A stretch of 8,008 nucleotides of DNA from Myxococcota bacterium. Its GTDB lineage: Bacteria > Myxococcota > Polyangia > GCA-2747355 > JAKLHH01. The translations under genes and the position numbers were made by a program. Of this stretch, positions 1 through 6,394 are shown piece after piece (the first letter of the stretch is position 1; each line of letters opens with the position of its first letter). Location: assembly GCA_022710245.1 (NCBI GenBank), contig JAKLHH010000308.1, positions 1-8,008 on the forward strand. The letters are read 5' to 3'. Below the pieces are notes generated by a model that ran no database searches, had not been told where the DNA came from, and saw nothing but the letters and a program-made list of their open reading frames with translations.

Positions 1-96
1 CTGCGCGTGACCACCCGAAGCAAGAGCCGGATGCGGTAATGCCGCACGTCCGGATCCGTGGAGGGGGTGATCAGCGATGGTCATTCCTACTCCGAC
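1..96 (+). mobile_element. 3' end of a group II intron (domains V and VI)
   Basis: Bases 24-56 fold as domain V. The lower helix pairs 24-32 with 48-56 and carries the AGC triad (25-27). There is a two-base AC bulge at 46-47, and an upper helix pairs GCGGT (33-37) with GCCGC (41-45). After a 3-base joiner, bases 60-93 fold as domain VI: GGAG (60-63) pairs with CTCC (90-93), and TGATCA (68-73) pairs with TGGTCA (78-83) around a GCGA loop. A single unpaired A at 89 fits the branch point, eight bases before a GAC end at 96, matching the usual AY 3' end. The preceding bases would be the tail of domain IV. A TGA at 8-10 could be the stop of the intron-encoded reverse transcriptase/maturase, but too little is present to tell. 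Order and spacing match known group II introns; the rest of the element lies outside the window. Confidence 0.82.
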
Positions 97-140
97 TCGA
101 TGGTTGGACCGGGTATATCTACGACCTCGCCGGCAGGTCC
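97..140 (+). pseudogene. Possible Rhs/YD-repeat fragment in the intron 3' exon
   Basis: Directly after the predicted splice site one frame reads DGWTGYIYDLAGR. This resembles the YxYDxxGR core of Rhs/YD repeats found in large secreted toxin-like proteins. The frame runs straight into low-complexity repeat DNA, so any such gene is interrupted or decayed here. The match covers only about 13 residues, so it is a suggestion rather than an identification. The other two frames show no recognisable motif. Confidence 0.25.
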
Positions 141-220
141 TTCCGCGGATCTCGCGGGCCTCGCGGATCTCGCGGCTTCTCGCGCTTCTCGCGGCTTCTC
201 GCGCTTCTCGCGCTTCTCGC
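141..220. repeat. Degenerate 9/10-bp tandem repeat, CTCGCG core
   Basis: About nine copies of a short unit with the core TCGCG recur. CGCG begins at 144, 153, 162, 171, 181, 190, 200 and 209, with a final partial copy at 218, giving spacings of mostly 9 and twice 10. Early units are TCTCGCGGA/G-like and later ones TTCTCGCGC/G-like. The 10-base steps break any reading frame, which argues against a coding repeat. It ends about 38 bases before the next gene. Confidence 0.85.
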
Positions 221-257
221 CTGGAAGGCGCCGCCCCCTCGTGCGTAGATCCTCCCG

Positions 258-1886
258 ATGGATCGTGTCCTTGCGGCGAGGAAGCTGGTCGACGAGCTGA
301 TGGCCTCGGGGCAGCTCGAGGCGCGGCGCAGCGAGGTGCTGGGGCGCGAGCTGGCGGCCCTGGTGATCGAGCGCGGACGGCCACCGGGCGCGCGGGAGCT
401 GGAGGAGTGGCTCGGGCGGCACCGCCTGGTGACCGAGCTCTACACCAGCACCGCGGCGCTCGAGGGGCTCCTCGCCCGCCACCTGCCGGACGGCGCCGGT
501 CCGCGCGAGGCTCGCCACCCCGAGCTGGAGCGGCAGATCCGGGCGGCCCCGGACGAGGTCGCCTCCTACCTGGTCTACTCCGACTGGCTGCAGGAGCAGG
601 GCGATCCCCTCGGCGAGCTGATCGCGCTGGGCGTGGCCGCGACCGGCGGCGACGCGGCCGCGGCCTCGCGGCACCAGCAGCTCCTGGACGCGCAGCAGGC
701 GCGCTTCCTCGGCGGGATGGCGAGGCACGTCCCCGACCCGCTGCGCCTGCGCTGGCGGTTCGGCCTGGTGCACGCCATCGAGGTCCTCGCCAAGAGCCCC
801 AGCCTGCGCAGCCCCCTCGACGCCTCCGCCTGGGAGCAGCTGCTGGGGCTGCGGATCTGCGAGCTCGTCGACTCGGTCACCACCCACTGGTGGTGGTCGG
901 GAGAGCTCGTCGACGCCCTCACGGGCAGCGCCCGCCGGGCGCTCCGCTCGCTGACCTTGCTCGGCTGCCTCGGCGGCGCGCCGGAGCTCGCGCAGGGGCA
1001 GCTCGAGGAGCTGGTGCTCCGCGGCGAGCGCCTCAGCGTCGGTCCGCGAGCCCTGCCAGCAGGGCTCGCGCGACTCGAGCTCGGCGTGGACTGGCTGGTG
1101 GCCACCGAGGACGCACAGGCCGAGGGGCTCACCTGGCCCGTCCGCGAGCTCCAGGTCCTCCTGACGCGGTCGTCGGCCGCGTTCCTCTCGAATCACGTGA
1201 AGCTGCCACACCTCGAGCGGCTGATCGTCGACCTCGGGGACGCGCCCTCCTCGGCCCTGCCGCGCCTGCTCGAGGCGCTCGCGCTGCCGTCGCTGGTCCA
1301 CCTCGAGGTCCAGCACGGCCAGCACGACGCGGAGGCCCTCCGCGCCCTGCTGCGGCTGCCGCTCGCCCGCCAGCTGCGCTCCCTCGCGCTCAGGCGGCTC
1401 GAGCTGACCGACCGGGACCTCGCGGCGCTGCTGCGAGATCGCGCCGCGTTGCCGTCGCTCGCCGTCGTCGATCTCGGCGACAACGAGCTCTCGCCCGAGG
1501 GGCTGCAGCTCGCGCGCCAGCTCGCGCCCGAGGTCCTCGGCCGCGGCCAGGGCACCTCGGGCACCGGCGCGCGCCGGCGCCTGCGGCTGCTCGCCGGGCG
1601 GCAGCTGGAGCCGGCCGAGAAGATCGTCGGCAACAACCGCTGGCTGAGCTCCGGCGTCGACGGCGAGGTCCTCTGGGCCCGCTACCGCGGCAGCGTCGAG
1701 CACGAGCTCTTCATCACCCGCAACCTGCTGCGCCACCGGTGCAGCTGCCAGGGCAGCGACCCAAGCGCCGAGCCCTGCAAGCACGTGGTGGCGCTGGCGC
1801 TGATGGCCGAGGCGGGCGAGCTGCCCGAGGCCCCCGATGGTGGCATCCGGGATCGGCTGACCGCCCTTCGCGGGAGCTCTGGTTGA
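258..1886 (+). CDS. TIGR02996 domain / LRR-like / SWIM zinc-finger protein
   Basis: 542 residues, function unknown. Residues about 84-128 match the TIGR02996 repeat-companion domain, with the hallmark YLVYSDWLQEQGDPLGELI. Residues about 316-425 contain leucine-rich, RNI-like segments such as LPHLERLIVDL, LPSLVHLEV and LPSLAVVDLGDNELSPEG. The C-terminal part (about 450-520) is a SWIM domain, with ligands C495, C497, C507 and H509 in a CxC-x9-CxH pattern after a typical lead-in (NNRWLSSGVDGEVLWARYRGS). SWIM domains bind DNA or protein; TIGR02996 proteins of myxobacteria and Gemmata often carry repeats of unknown role. No signal peptide is visible, so it is probably cytoplasmic. ATG 258 has no Shine-Dalgarno sequence. 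A TAnnnT-like hexamer, TAGATC (246-251), would place transcription start at about the ATG, so it may be leaderless, though the -35 is weak. The TGA lies inside an inverted repeat. The neighbours give no functional clue; a scaffold or regulatory protein is possible. Confidence 0.88.
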   Translation: MDRVLAARKLVDELMASGQLEARRSEVLGRELAALVIERGRPPGARELEEWLGRHRLVTELYTSTAALEGLLARHLPDGAGPREARHPELERQIRAAPDEVASYLVYSDWLQEQGDPLGELIALGVAATGGDAAAASRHQQLLDAQQARFLGGMARHVPDPLRLRWRFGLVHAIEVLAKSPSLRSPLDASAWEQLLGLRICELVDSVTTHWWWSGELVDALTGSARRALRSLTLLGCLGGAPELAQGQLEELVLRGERLSVGPRALPAGLARLELGVDWLVATEDAQAEGLTWPVRELQVLLTRSSAAFLSNHVKLPHLERLIVDLGDAPSSALPRLLEALALPSLVHLEVQHGQHDAEALRALLRLPLARQLRSLALRRLELTDRDLAALLRDRAALPSLAVVDLGDNELSPEGLQLARQLAPEVLGRGQGTSGTGARRRLRLLAGRQLEPAEKIVGNNRWLSSGVDGEVLWARYRGSVEHELFITRNLLRHRCSCQGSDPSAEPCKHVVALALMAEAGELPEAPDGGIRDRLTALRGSSG

Positions 1887-1907
1887 CATAGCCAGGCGCT
1901 ATGTCAA
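1883..1907. promoter_or_regulatory. Perfect 10-bp inverted repeat over the stop codon
   Basis: TTGACATAGC (1883-1892) and GCTATGTCAA (1898-1907) are exact reverse complements separated by CAGGC. The stop codon of the upstream gene (1884-1886) lies in the left arm. It could be a transcription terminator, although no T-tract follows and the stem is AT-richer than the surroundings. It could also be a dimeric repressor operator or a dispersed palindromic element. It is clearly a dyad; its role is unknown. Confidence 0.6.
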
Positions 1908-2056
1908 CTGGCGGCTGGCGGTCAGGCCACGACCAGGGGCCACGGCGCCACGCCCCACGGCACGCGGGCTGAGATCCGATCGTTCTCACTGGCGTCGCCC
2001 CGCCCTCCCGATCTGGCCTCCGGGCTGACGAGGCCGTCCCCTGATCACGGTCTCTT

Positions 2057-2083
2057 GGCCCGCCCCTGCTGGGGGCACGGGCC
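2057..2083. other. GC-rich hairpin upstream of the lipoprotein gene
   Basis: GGCCCG (2057-2062) pairs with CGGGCC (2078-2083), and the inner CCCC pairs with GGGG around a TGCT loop; three bases on the right arm stay unpaired. It lies about 45 bases before ATG 2128 and is followed by TTGCTCT. It could be a terminator for upstream transcription or a leader hairpin. In DNA this GC-rich a chance hairpin is also plausible. Confidence 0.3.
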
Positions 2084-2115
2084 TTGCTCTCCCTCGCGGC
2101 AACCTCACAGCAACC

Positions 2116-2121
2116 AAGGAG
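2116..2121 (+). promoter_or_regulatory. Ribosome binding site AAGGAG
   Basis: A strong Shine-Dalgarno sequence ends six bases before ATG 2128. It fixes that start and supports the signal-peptide-bearing N-terminus. Confidence 0.8.
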
Positions 2122-2127
2122 CGCCGG

Positions 2128-5010
2128 ATGAGCTGGAGCACCAACAGACGGTGGACATGGGTCATGACGGGCCTCGCCGCGGTCAGCCTCTGCGCGTGCC
2201 CCGGAACGGCCGCCGACGAGCCCGATACGACCCGCGAGGTCGCCGTGGCCTGCGGGGCGCCGGCCCTCGACCCCGCGCGGGAGGCCGCCGTCTTCATCTG
2301 GAAGGACTGCGACGGCGGGGCGGCGACCTTCCGCGTGCGCTTCACCGCCGGGGGCCAGGCGGACGTGCGCTACAGCGGGAGCATCACGGCGACCCGGGGC
2401 TTCAGCCTCTTCACGCCGGTCAGCCTCGAGGCGACCGATCAGGTGACCGGCTCGGGCGGCGAGCGGCGCTTCGACCTCGCCGTCTGGAACCAGGGGGTGG
2501 AGGGCTTCGACCTCCGCTTCGCGCCAGGCGGCATGACCTTCGACCTCTCGGCGCCGGCCGCGCCGAAGGTCTACGTCGGTCCGGGCCGCAGCCGGGTCTC
2601 GCTCCCGGTCCACTTCGGCCCCGGCGGAGGCGGCGCGCAGGACGGCGGCGCCGGCGCCCAGGACGGCGGCGGCGCGGGCGCGCAGGACGGCGGGCCTCCG
2701 GCGGGCGTGGTCGGCGACGGCAAGGGACCGGACGTCTACTTCACCGCCTACCCGGGGCTGGTGACGAGCGGCGGCGAGACCACGCTCAGCTGGAGCGCGG
2801 CCGGCGCCACCTCCTGCACAGCCTCCGGCGCCTGGTCGGGGAGCAGGGCGAGCTCGGGGGTCCTCGTCGTCGGTGGGATCACCGCGGAGCGGACCTTCCT
2901 CCTCGCCTGCCAGGACGCGAGCGGCACCACGGTCCACGGCGTCAAGGTCCAGGTGACCTCGCGCCAGACGGTGCCCTACCTCGAGGACGCCGACGTGGGG
3001 TTCGCGCAGCCGCTGCCGGGGACGCCGTCGCTGGCGCCGCTGCGGGCGCCGCGGGTGGCGCTCGTCGAGGGGCCGGGTCTGGCCAAGGGCGCCGAGCTCT
3101 ACTCGAAGTACGACGCCATCTCCTCGCACGTCTGGGCCAAGCCGAGGGTGCCGGCGATCCAGAGCCGCCGCCCCGAGGGGCTCTACTTCTACCACGTGGC
3201 GCCCGAGGAGCGGCAGACGAACACGATGCCGTTCACGGCGACCGGCCCCTCCACCAGCTTCGGGCCCGTGCACGGCAGCGGCACCGTCTTCGCGGGCCAC
3301 TGGCTCTACCACGCCGGCACCACGCTGAAGCAGCCGGCGAGCGCCGCGGCCGTCGAGCTCTTCGTGCAGGACACCTCCCGGCTCGTGGTCGGCCAGTACC
3401 TGGTCCTCCACGACGCGCCGGCGGGGAGCTTCAAGAACGCCGAGCACGCGAAGGTGACGAGCCTCGACGCGGCGACGGGCCGCGTCGGCGTCACGCGCGG
3501 CTACAAGTCGACGGCGGTCCTCCACCCGGCCGGCTCGGTGGTGGCGCTCCACAAGCTGGGCTGGGAGGGCGCCGGCGCCGCGGGCGTCGAGAGCTGGTCC
3601 TTCAACCTCTCCACCGCCTGCCCGAAGGACGCGAGCGGCCGCACGCTCGCCGACGTGGAGACCGACTGGATCGTCGCCAACCTCGACCGCGACGCGGACG
3701 GCGACCCCGTGGCCGGGCTCCGCGTGGACGGGGTCTACTTCGACGCCGACCCCTACTTCGCCGAGGGGGCCAGCCTCGACGTCGACAACGACCTCGTGGC
3801 CGACGGCGGCTTCGGCGCCTCCGGCGAGAACCTCTGGGGCGCCGGCATGGAGGCCCTCTACGCGAGCCTCTCCGCGAAGCTCCCGGCCGGCAAGCTGCTC
3901 ATCGGCGGCGACCGCTACACGCGCGGCCTCAAGCTGAACGGCACGCAGATGGAGAGCTGCCCGTCGGACAAGTACGGCAACACGGCCTCGCCGACCTACA
4001 ACAAGCTCGACTCCGTGCTGGCGATCTACGGCTACCGCATGCACCACTCGCGGCGCGCCCCGGAGTACACGGACATCTTCAACCGGCTCTCCACCGCGCT
4101 CTACCCGATCGGGACGGTGACCACCACGACCAACGCGCCCTTCCGCTTCGCCTTCGGCCTGGCGCTCCTCGAGGACGGCTTCTACGCCCAGGAGGACAAC
4201 TGCAAGGACATGAGCACGGGCGCCTACACGCGCCTCTGGGACGACCCCTGGTGGGACGAGTACGCGGTGGACGTGACGCCGGGCTCCGCCACTTTTGGCC
4301 ACGCCGTCGCCTCGAACCCGGCCGACGAGTCGGCGATCCGCGCGCACAAGGGCTGGCTCGGCGCGGCGCTCGGCCCGCGCTACCGGGTCTACGCCGCGCC
4401 CGGCGCCGACCTCCTGCAGGAGGGCTTCGAGAGCAGCGCCGCGGGCTGGACGGGGACCAACGTCACGCTGGACCGCACCACGAGCGGCGCCTTCGCCGGG
4501 AGCGGCGCGCTCCACGCCTCGGGCCACGTCCAGCGCAGCACGGCGCTCGGCGGCGCCCGCGTCGTCAGCAAGGCGGTGGCCGTCACCGCCGGCGCGACCT
4601 ACGCCGCGTCCTTCATGGTGCGCGCCTCGCGAGAGCGCACCCTCACCGCCCGCTTCGGCGGCGGCGAGACCTCTCCGCTCTTCGTCTCGCCCGCCTGGCG
4701 CCGGGTCGTGGTGACGGGCAAGGCGACCAGCGCGACGGCGTCCCTGGTGCTCGAGGTCGGCCGCGAGAGCACCGAGGTCTGGCTCGACGACGTGCACCTG
4801 GTGCAGCAGCACCCGGGCGTCCTGCGGCGCGACTACGAGCACGGCAGCGTGATCGTCAACGCGACGCCGGCCACGGTGACGGTGGCGCTCGGCAGCGGGT
4901 TCCGGCGCATCAAGGGGACGGGGCAGGATCCGGTCAACGACGGGGCCGCGCTCTCCAGCGTCACTGTCCCCCCCCACGACGCGGCGATCCTCGTGCGCTC
5001 GGCGCCGTGA
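2128..5010 (+). CDS. Secreted lipoprotein with GHL15-type glycoside-hydrolase-like region and carbohydrate-binding-like module
   Basis: 960 residues. A short basic start and hydrophobic segment (12-22) end in LCAC, so lipidation at C24 is likely and the protein is envelope-anchored or secreted. Residues about 35-160 are an unrecognised beta-rich domain. Residues 165-195 are a Gly/Ala/Gln/Asp linker. Residues about 200-275 are an Ig-like module (TLSWSAAGATSCTASG). Residues about 285-755 resemble hypothetical glycosyl hydrolase family 15 (GHL15) TIM barrels: YSKYDAISSHVWAK, GLYFYHVAPEE, DWIVANL and DGVYFDADPYF. They are interrupted at about 390-470 by a beta segment (VGQYLVLHD...VTRGYKST). Residues about 760-890 look like a CBM4/9-type jelly roll (EGFESSAAGW to VWLDDVHL). 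The last 65 residues are a beta domain seen at the end of such enzymes (RRDYEHGSVIVN). A role in polysaccharide binding or cleavage is inferred; catalytic acids are unproven. It lies alone between intergenic gaps and converges with the next gene. Confidence 0.85.
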   Translation: MSWSTNRRWTWVMTGLAAVSLCACPGTAADEPDTTREVAVACGAPALDPAREAAVFIWKDCDGGAATFRVRFTAGGQADVRYSGSITATRGFSLFTPVSLEATDQVTGSGGERRFDLAVWNQGVEGFDLRFAPGGMTFDLSAPAAPKVYVGPGRSRVSLPVHFGPGGGGAQDGGAGAQDGGGAGAQDGGPPAGVVGDGKGPDVYFTAYPGLVTSGGETTLSWSAAGATSCTASGAWSGSRASSGVLVVGGITAERTFLLACQDASGTTVHGVKVQVTSRQTVPYLEDADVGFAQPLPGTPSLAPLRAPRVALVEGPGLAKGAELYSKYDAISSHVWAKPRVPAIQSRRPEGLYFYHVAPEERQTNTMPFTATGPSTSFGPVHGSGTVFAGHWLYHAGTTLKQPASAAAVELFVQDTSRLVVGQYLVLHDAPAGSFKNAEHAKVTSLDAATGRVGVTRGYKSTAVLHPAGSVVALHKLGWEGAGAAGVESWSFNLSTACPKDASGRTLADVETDWIVANLDRDADGDPVAGLRVDGVYFDADPYFAEGASLDVDNDLVADGGFGASGENLWGAGMEALYASLSAKLPAGKLLIGGDRYTRGLKLNGTQMESCPSDKYGNTASPTYNKLDSVLAIYGYRMHHSRRAPEYTDIFNRLSTALYPIGTVTTTTNAPFRFAFGLALLEDGFYAQEDNCKDMSTGAYTRLWDDPWWDEYAVDVTPGSATFGHAVASNPADESAIRAHKGWLGAALGPRYRVYAAPGADLLQEGFESSAAGWTGTNVTLDRTTSGAFAGSGALHASGHVQRSTALGGARVVSKAVAVTAGATYAASFMVRASRERTLTARFGGGETSPLFVSPAWRRVVVTGKATSATASLVLEVGRESTEVWLDDVHLVQQHPGVLRRDYEHGSVIVNATPATVTVALGSGFRRIKGTGQDPVNDGAALSSVTVPPHDAAILVRSAP
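2631..2695 (+). repeat. In-gene GAQDGG linker repeat
   Basis: Three imperfect copies encoding GAQDGG lie in the lipoprotein gene (from about residue 169). Gly/Asp/Gln-rich linkers like this often follow the lipid-anchored N-terminal part of myxobacterial surface proteins. They probably act as flexible spacers and can change length by slippage in steps of whole codons. Confidence 0.7.
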
Positions 5011-5064
5011 GGGCCTGCGCCATCGGGGCAGCCGGCGGTCTGACGGCGATCACCGGGAGCCCGT

Positions 5065-5090
5065 TCGCCGCCGTACTCTGCGAGCGGCGA
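5065..5090. terminator. Possible bidirectional hairpin between convergent genes
   Basis: TCGCCGC (5065-5071) and GCGGCGA (5084-5090) form a perfect 7-bp stem with a 12-base loop in the 94-bp gap between two convergent genes. The position suits a shared terminator. No T-run follows on either strand and the loop is large, so support is mainly positional. Confidence 0.28.
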
Positions 5091-5104
5091 GGCGTCGTTC
5101 GTGG

Positions 5105-5905
5105 CTAGGTCTTCCTCTTGATCTCGGCGAGCCGCGCGTCGTCGCCCGGCAGCGCCAGCCTCCGGTGCAGCTCGAGGAGCCGCCGCCACTGGGTGTCCCA
5201 GGCGCGACGATCCCCTCGCAGCCACTCGTCGGCCACCGACGACCAGAGCGCGCGGGCCTCCTCGCGGCGCCCCAGGCGGCGCAGGGTCTCGAGGCGCAGC
5301 AGCTGCGCGAGCACGCCGTGGTCGCCGTCGTCGATCGCCTTCGGCATGAGCTGCAGCGCCTCGAGATAGTCTCCTCTGGCGAACGCCTCGTCGGCGCGGC
5401 GGCGCGCCACGAAGGGCGGCATGAGCGCCAGGTCGAGGACGGGGCGGATCTCGGCGGGCAAGGACGTGGCACCCGAGTAGGGCGCCTCGAGCGCTCCGGG
5501 CGGGCCGGCGAGCGCCAGCAGCTGGCGGTGCTCCTCCTCGGAGAGGAGCGCCCAGAGCGGCTCGCCGGCCTCGCGCAGCAGCGCCGCCCCCAGGCAGTAG
5601 AAGCGCCGGCCGTCCTGCATCCGCGCGTTGGCATGAACCGCGACGAAGCCGAGCTGGTGACGGCGCTGCTGGTCCTCGTCCTCGACCCGGCGGGCGACCT
5701 CGTCGTGCCGCTCGTCGAAGTCGCTCCACCGCGGCAGGTCGACGCCGAGCGCCTCGAGTCGCTCCTCGACGATCTCGTGAGCGCACTCGAGGTCGCTCGC
5801 GTGCCACCAGGCATCGGTCAGCAGCCGTGACGACTTGCCCAGCCAGTCGCTCACCTCGTCCAGGCGTCGAGGCCTGGCGCCCAGCCACTCGAGCAGATCG
5901 GTCAT
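5105..5905 (-). CDS. Hypothetical helical protein with TPR-like C-terminal half
   Basis: 266 residues, not recognised as a named family. It is rich in Arg, Glu, Leu and Ala, with no signal peptide or membrane segment, so it is probably cytoplasmic. Residues 1-110 are mainly helical, with a Trp/Asp/Glu-rich stretch (WWHASDLECAHEIVEERLEALGV). Residues about 168-224 have TPR-like spacing: RADEAFARGDYLEALQLMPKAI, then a second helix pair through LETLRRLGRREEARALW. This resembles helical repeats used for protein contact. The start is ATG at 5905, with GGAG nine bases upstream (5915-5918). The coding case rests on sustained GC-third-position codons and a clean frame, while the opposite-strand frames look like Arg/Ala-rich shadows. 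It converges with the lipoprotein gene and diverges from the Uma2 gene. No role can be assigned. Confidence 0.78.
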   Translation of the reverse strand: MTDLLEWLGARPRRLDEVSDWLGKSSRLLTDAWWHASDLECAHEIVEERLEALGVDLPRWSDFDERHDEVARRVEDEDQQRRHQLGFVAVHANARMQDGRRFYCLGAALLREAGEPLWALLSEEEHRQLLALAGPPGALEAPYSGATSLPAEIRPVLDLALMPPFVARRRADEAFARGDYLEALQLMPKAIDDGDHGVLAQLLRLETLRRLGRREEARALWSSVADEWLRGDRRAWDTQWRRLLELHRRLALPGDDARLAEIKRKT

Positions 5906-6230
5906 CGCGTGCGACTCCAGCGAACCTCTGTCTACTCTACGCCGCGCGGTGGCTCCGGGTGGGCGTCGTCAACTCCACCTGGCCCTGACCGCCGGGCGCG
6001 GGTTGAAACCAGGGCAGCATGATGGATGCCCCGGGGCGGCGTGCGCGCGCGGCCGACCGGCGGTGCGCGCTCAGTACCCGATCCGGATCTCGTCGGGGTA
6101 GACAGACCCCGGCGCGGGCCCTGCGCCATCTCCGCCCAGCGCGCGGTGCAGTGCGACGCGCCGTCAGTCCGGTGCACGACGCACCGCTAGTCCGGCGCAC
6201 GGGGCCGGGTATTGTGTGTCCGGGTACGGG
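5906..6230. other. Intergenic region left of the tandem array
   Basis: No intact gene is supported. The minus-strand TAGAGT (5939-5934) is a possible -10 for the leftward gene, but no -35 is found at normal spacing. Bases 6166-6230 hold three diverged copies of the AGTCCGG core of the neighbouring array (6166, 6189 and a TGTCC variant at 6217), spaced 21-28 bases apart. They may be a decayed edge of that array. Confidence 0.4.
6071..6136 (-). pseudogene. Possible C-terminal remnant ending VYPDEIRIGY
   Basis: The minus strand reads about 20 residues ending PAPGSVYPDEIRIGY followed by TGA (6073-6071). The YxDEIRIG pattern is reminiscent of the last strand of LamG or jelly-roll domains in secreted proteins. 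The frame is closed upstream by a stop at about 6164-6166 and no start is present, so at most it is the tail of a lost gene. A chance reading in GC-rich DNA cannot be excluded. Confidence 0.22.
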
Positions 6231-6358
6231 CACCGTGAGTCCGGGCCGTGAGTCCGGGCACCGTGAGTCGGGGCACCGTGAGTCCGGGCCACCGTGAGTC
6301 CGGGCACCGTGAGTCCGGGCCACCGTGAGTCCGGGCCACCGTGAGTCCGGGCCACCGT
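6231..6358. repeat. Tandem array of 15/16-bp units GTGAGTCCGGGC[C]ACC
   Basis: Eight copies of GTGAGT start at 6235, 6248, 6263, 6278, 6294, 6309, 6325 and 6341, with a diverged ninth (GTGT) at 6357. Spacings are 13, 15, 15, 16, 15, 16, 16 and 16. The 15/16 difference is one C (GGGCACC or GGGCCACC). The left side is more diverged than the right. The mixed spacing breaks all reading frames, so it is not coding. It ends next to the promoter-like element of the Uma2 gene. Confidence 0.92.
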
Positions 6359-6359
6359 G

Positions 6360-6388
6360 TTGGCGCTCCCCCCAGCCTGTGCTACCGT
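6360..6388 (+). promoter_or_regulatory. Sigma70-like promoter for the Uma2 gene
   Basis: TTGGCG (6360-6365), a 17-base spacer and TACCGT (6383-6388, TAnnnT form) give a plausible -35/-10 pair. Start of transcription seven bases on would fall on the ATG at 6395, implying a leaderless mRNA, which fits the absence of a Shine-Dalgarno sequence. The -35 begins where the tandem array ends. Confidence 0.42.
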
Positions 6389-6394
6389 GGTCTC

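Noticed and set aside
39..248. Small gene starting inside domain V
   Set aside because: It begins within the intron RNA structure and continues through the 9/10-bp repeat. No ribosome binding site or protein-like composition beyond the short YD-like stretch.
77..1891. Two very long open frames (about 600 codons) overlapping the SWIM gene on both strands
   Set aside because: Their products are Arg/Ala/Pro- or Gln/Leu-rich and lack domains. GC-rich DNA leaves shadow frames open, while the 258-1886 frame carries TIGR02996 and SWIM motifs.
1883..1911. TTGACA as the -35 of a promoter for the lipoprotein gene
   Set aside because: No -10-like hexamer occurs at 16-18 bases (AACTGG lies there); the TTGACA is better explained as part of the inverted repeat.
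1714..5108. Open frames of about 1,000 codons in other frames across the lipoprotein gene (minus 1714-4977, plus 2055-5108)
   Set aside because: Arg/Gly/His-rich products with no domain. The 2128-5010 frame has a ribosome binding site, a lipobox and recognisable modules.
5118..5830. Plus-strand open frames opposite the TPR-like gene
   Set aside because: Products are Arg/Ser- or Gln/Leu-rich shadows. The minus-strand frame has a Shine-Dalgarno and balanced composition.
6231..6358. CRISPR array
   Set aside because: Units are 15-16 bases and directly adjacent with no unique spacers, and no cas gene is present.
6341..6394. Upstream GTG start for the Uma2 protein
   Set aside because: The extra 18 residues are encoded by repeat and promoter DNA and are not part of the family; ATG 6395 gives a normal N-terminus.
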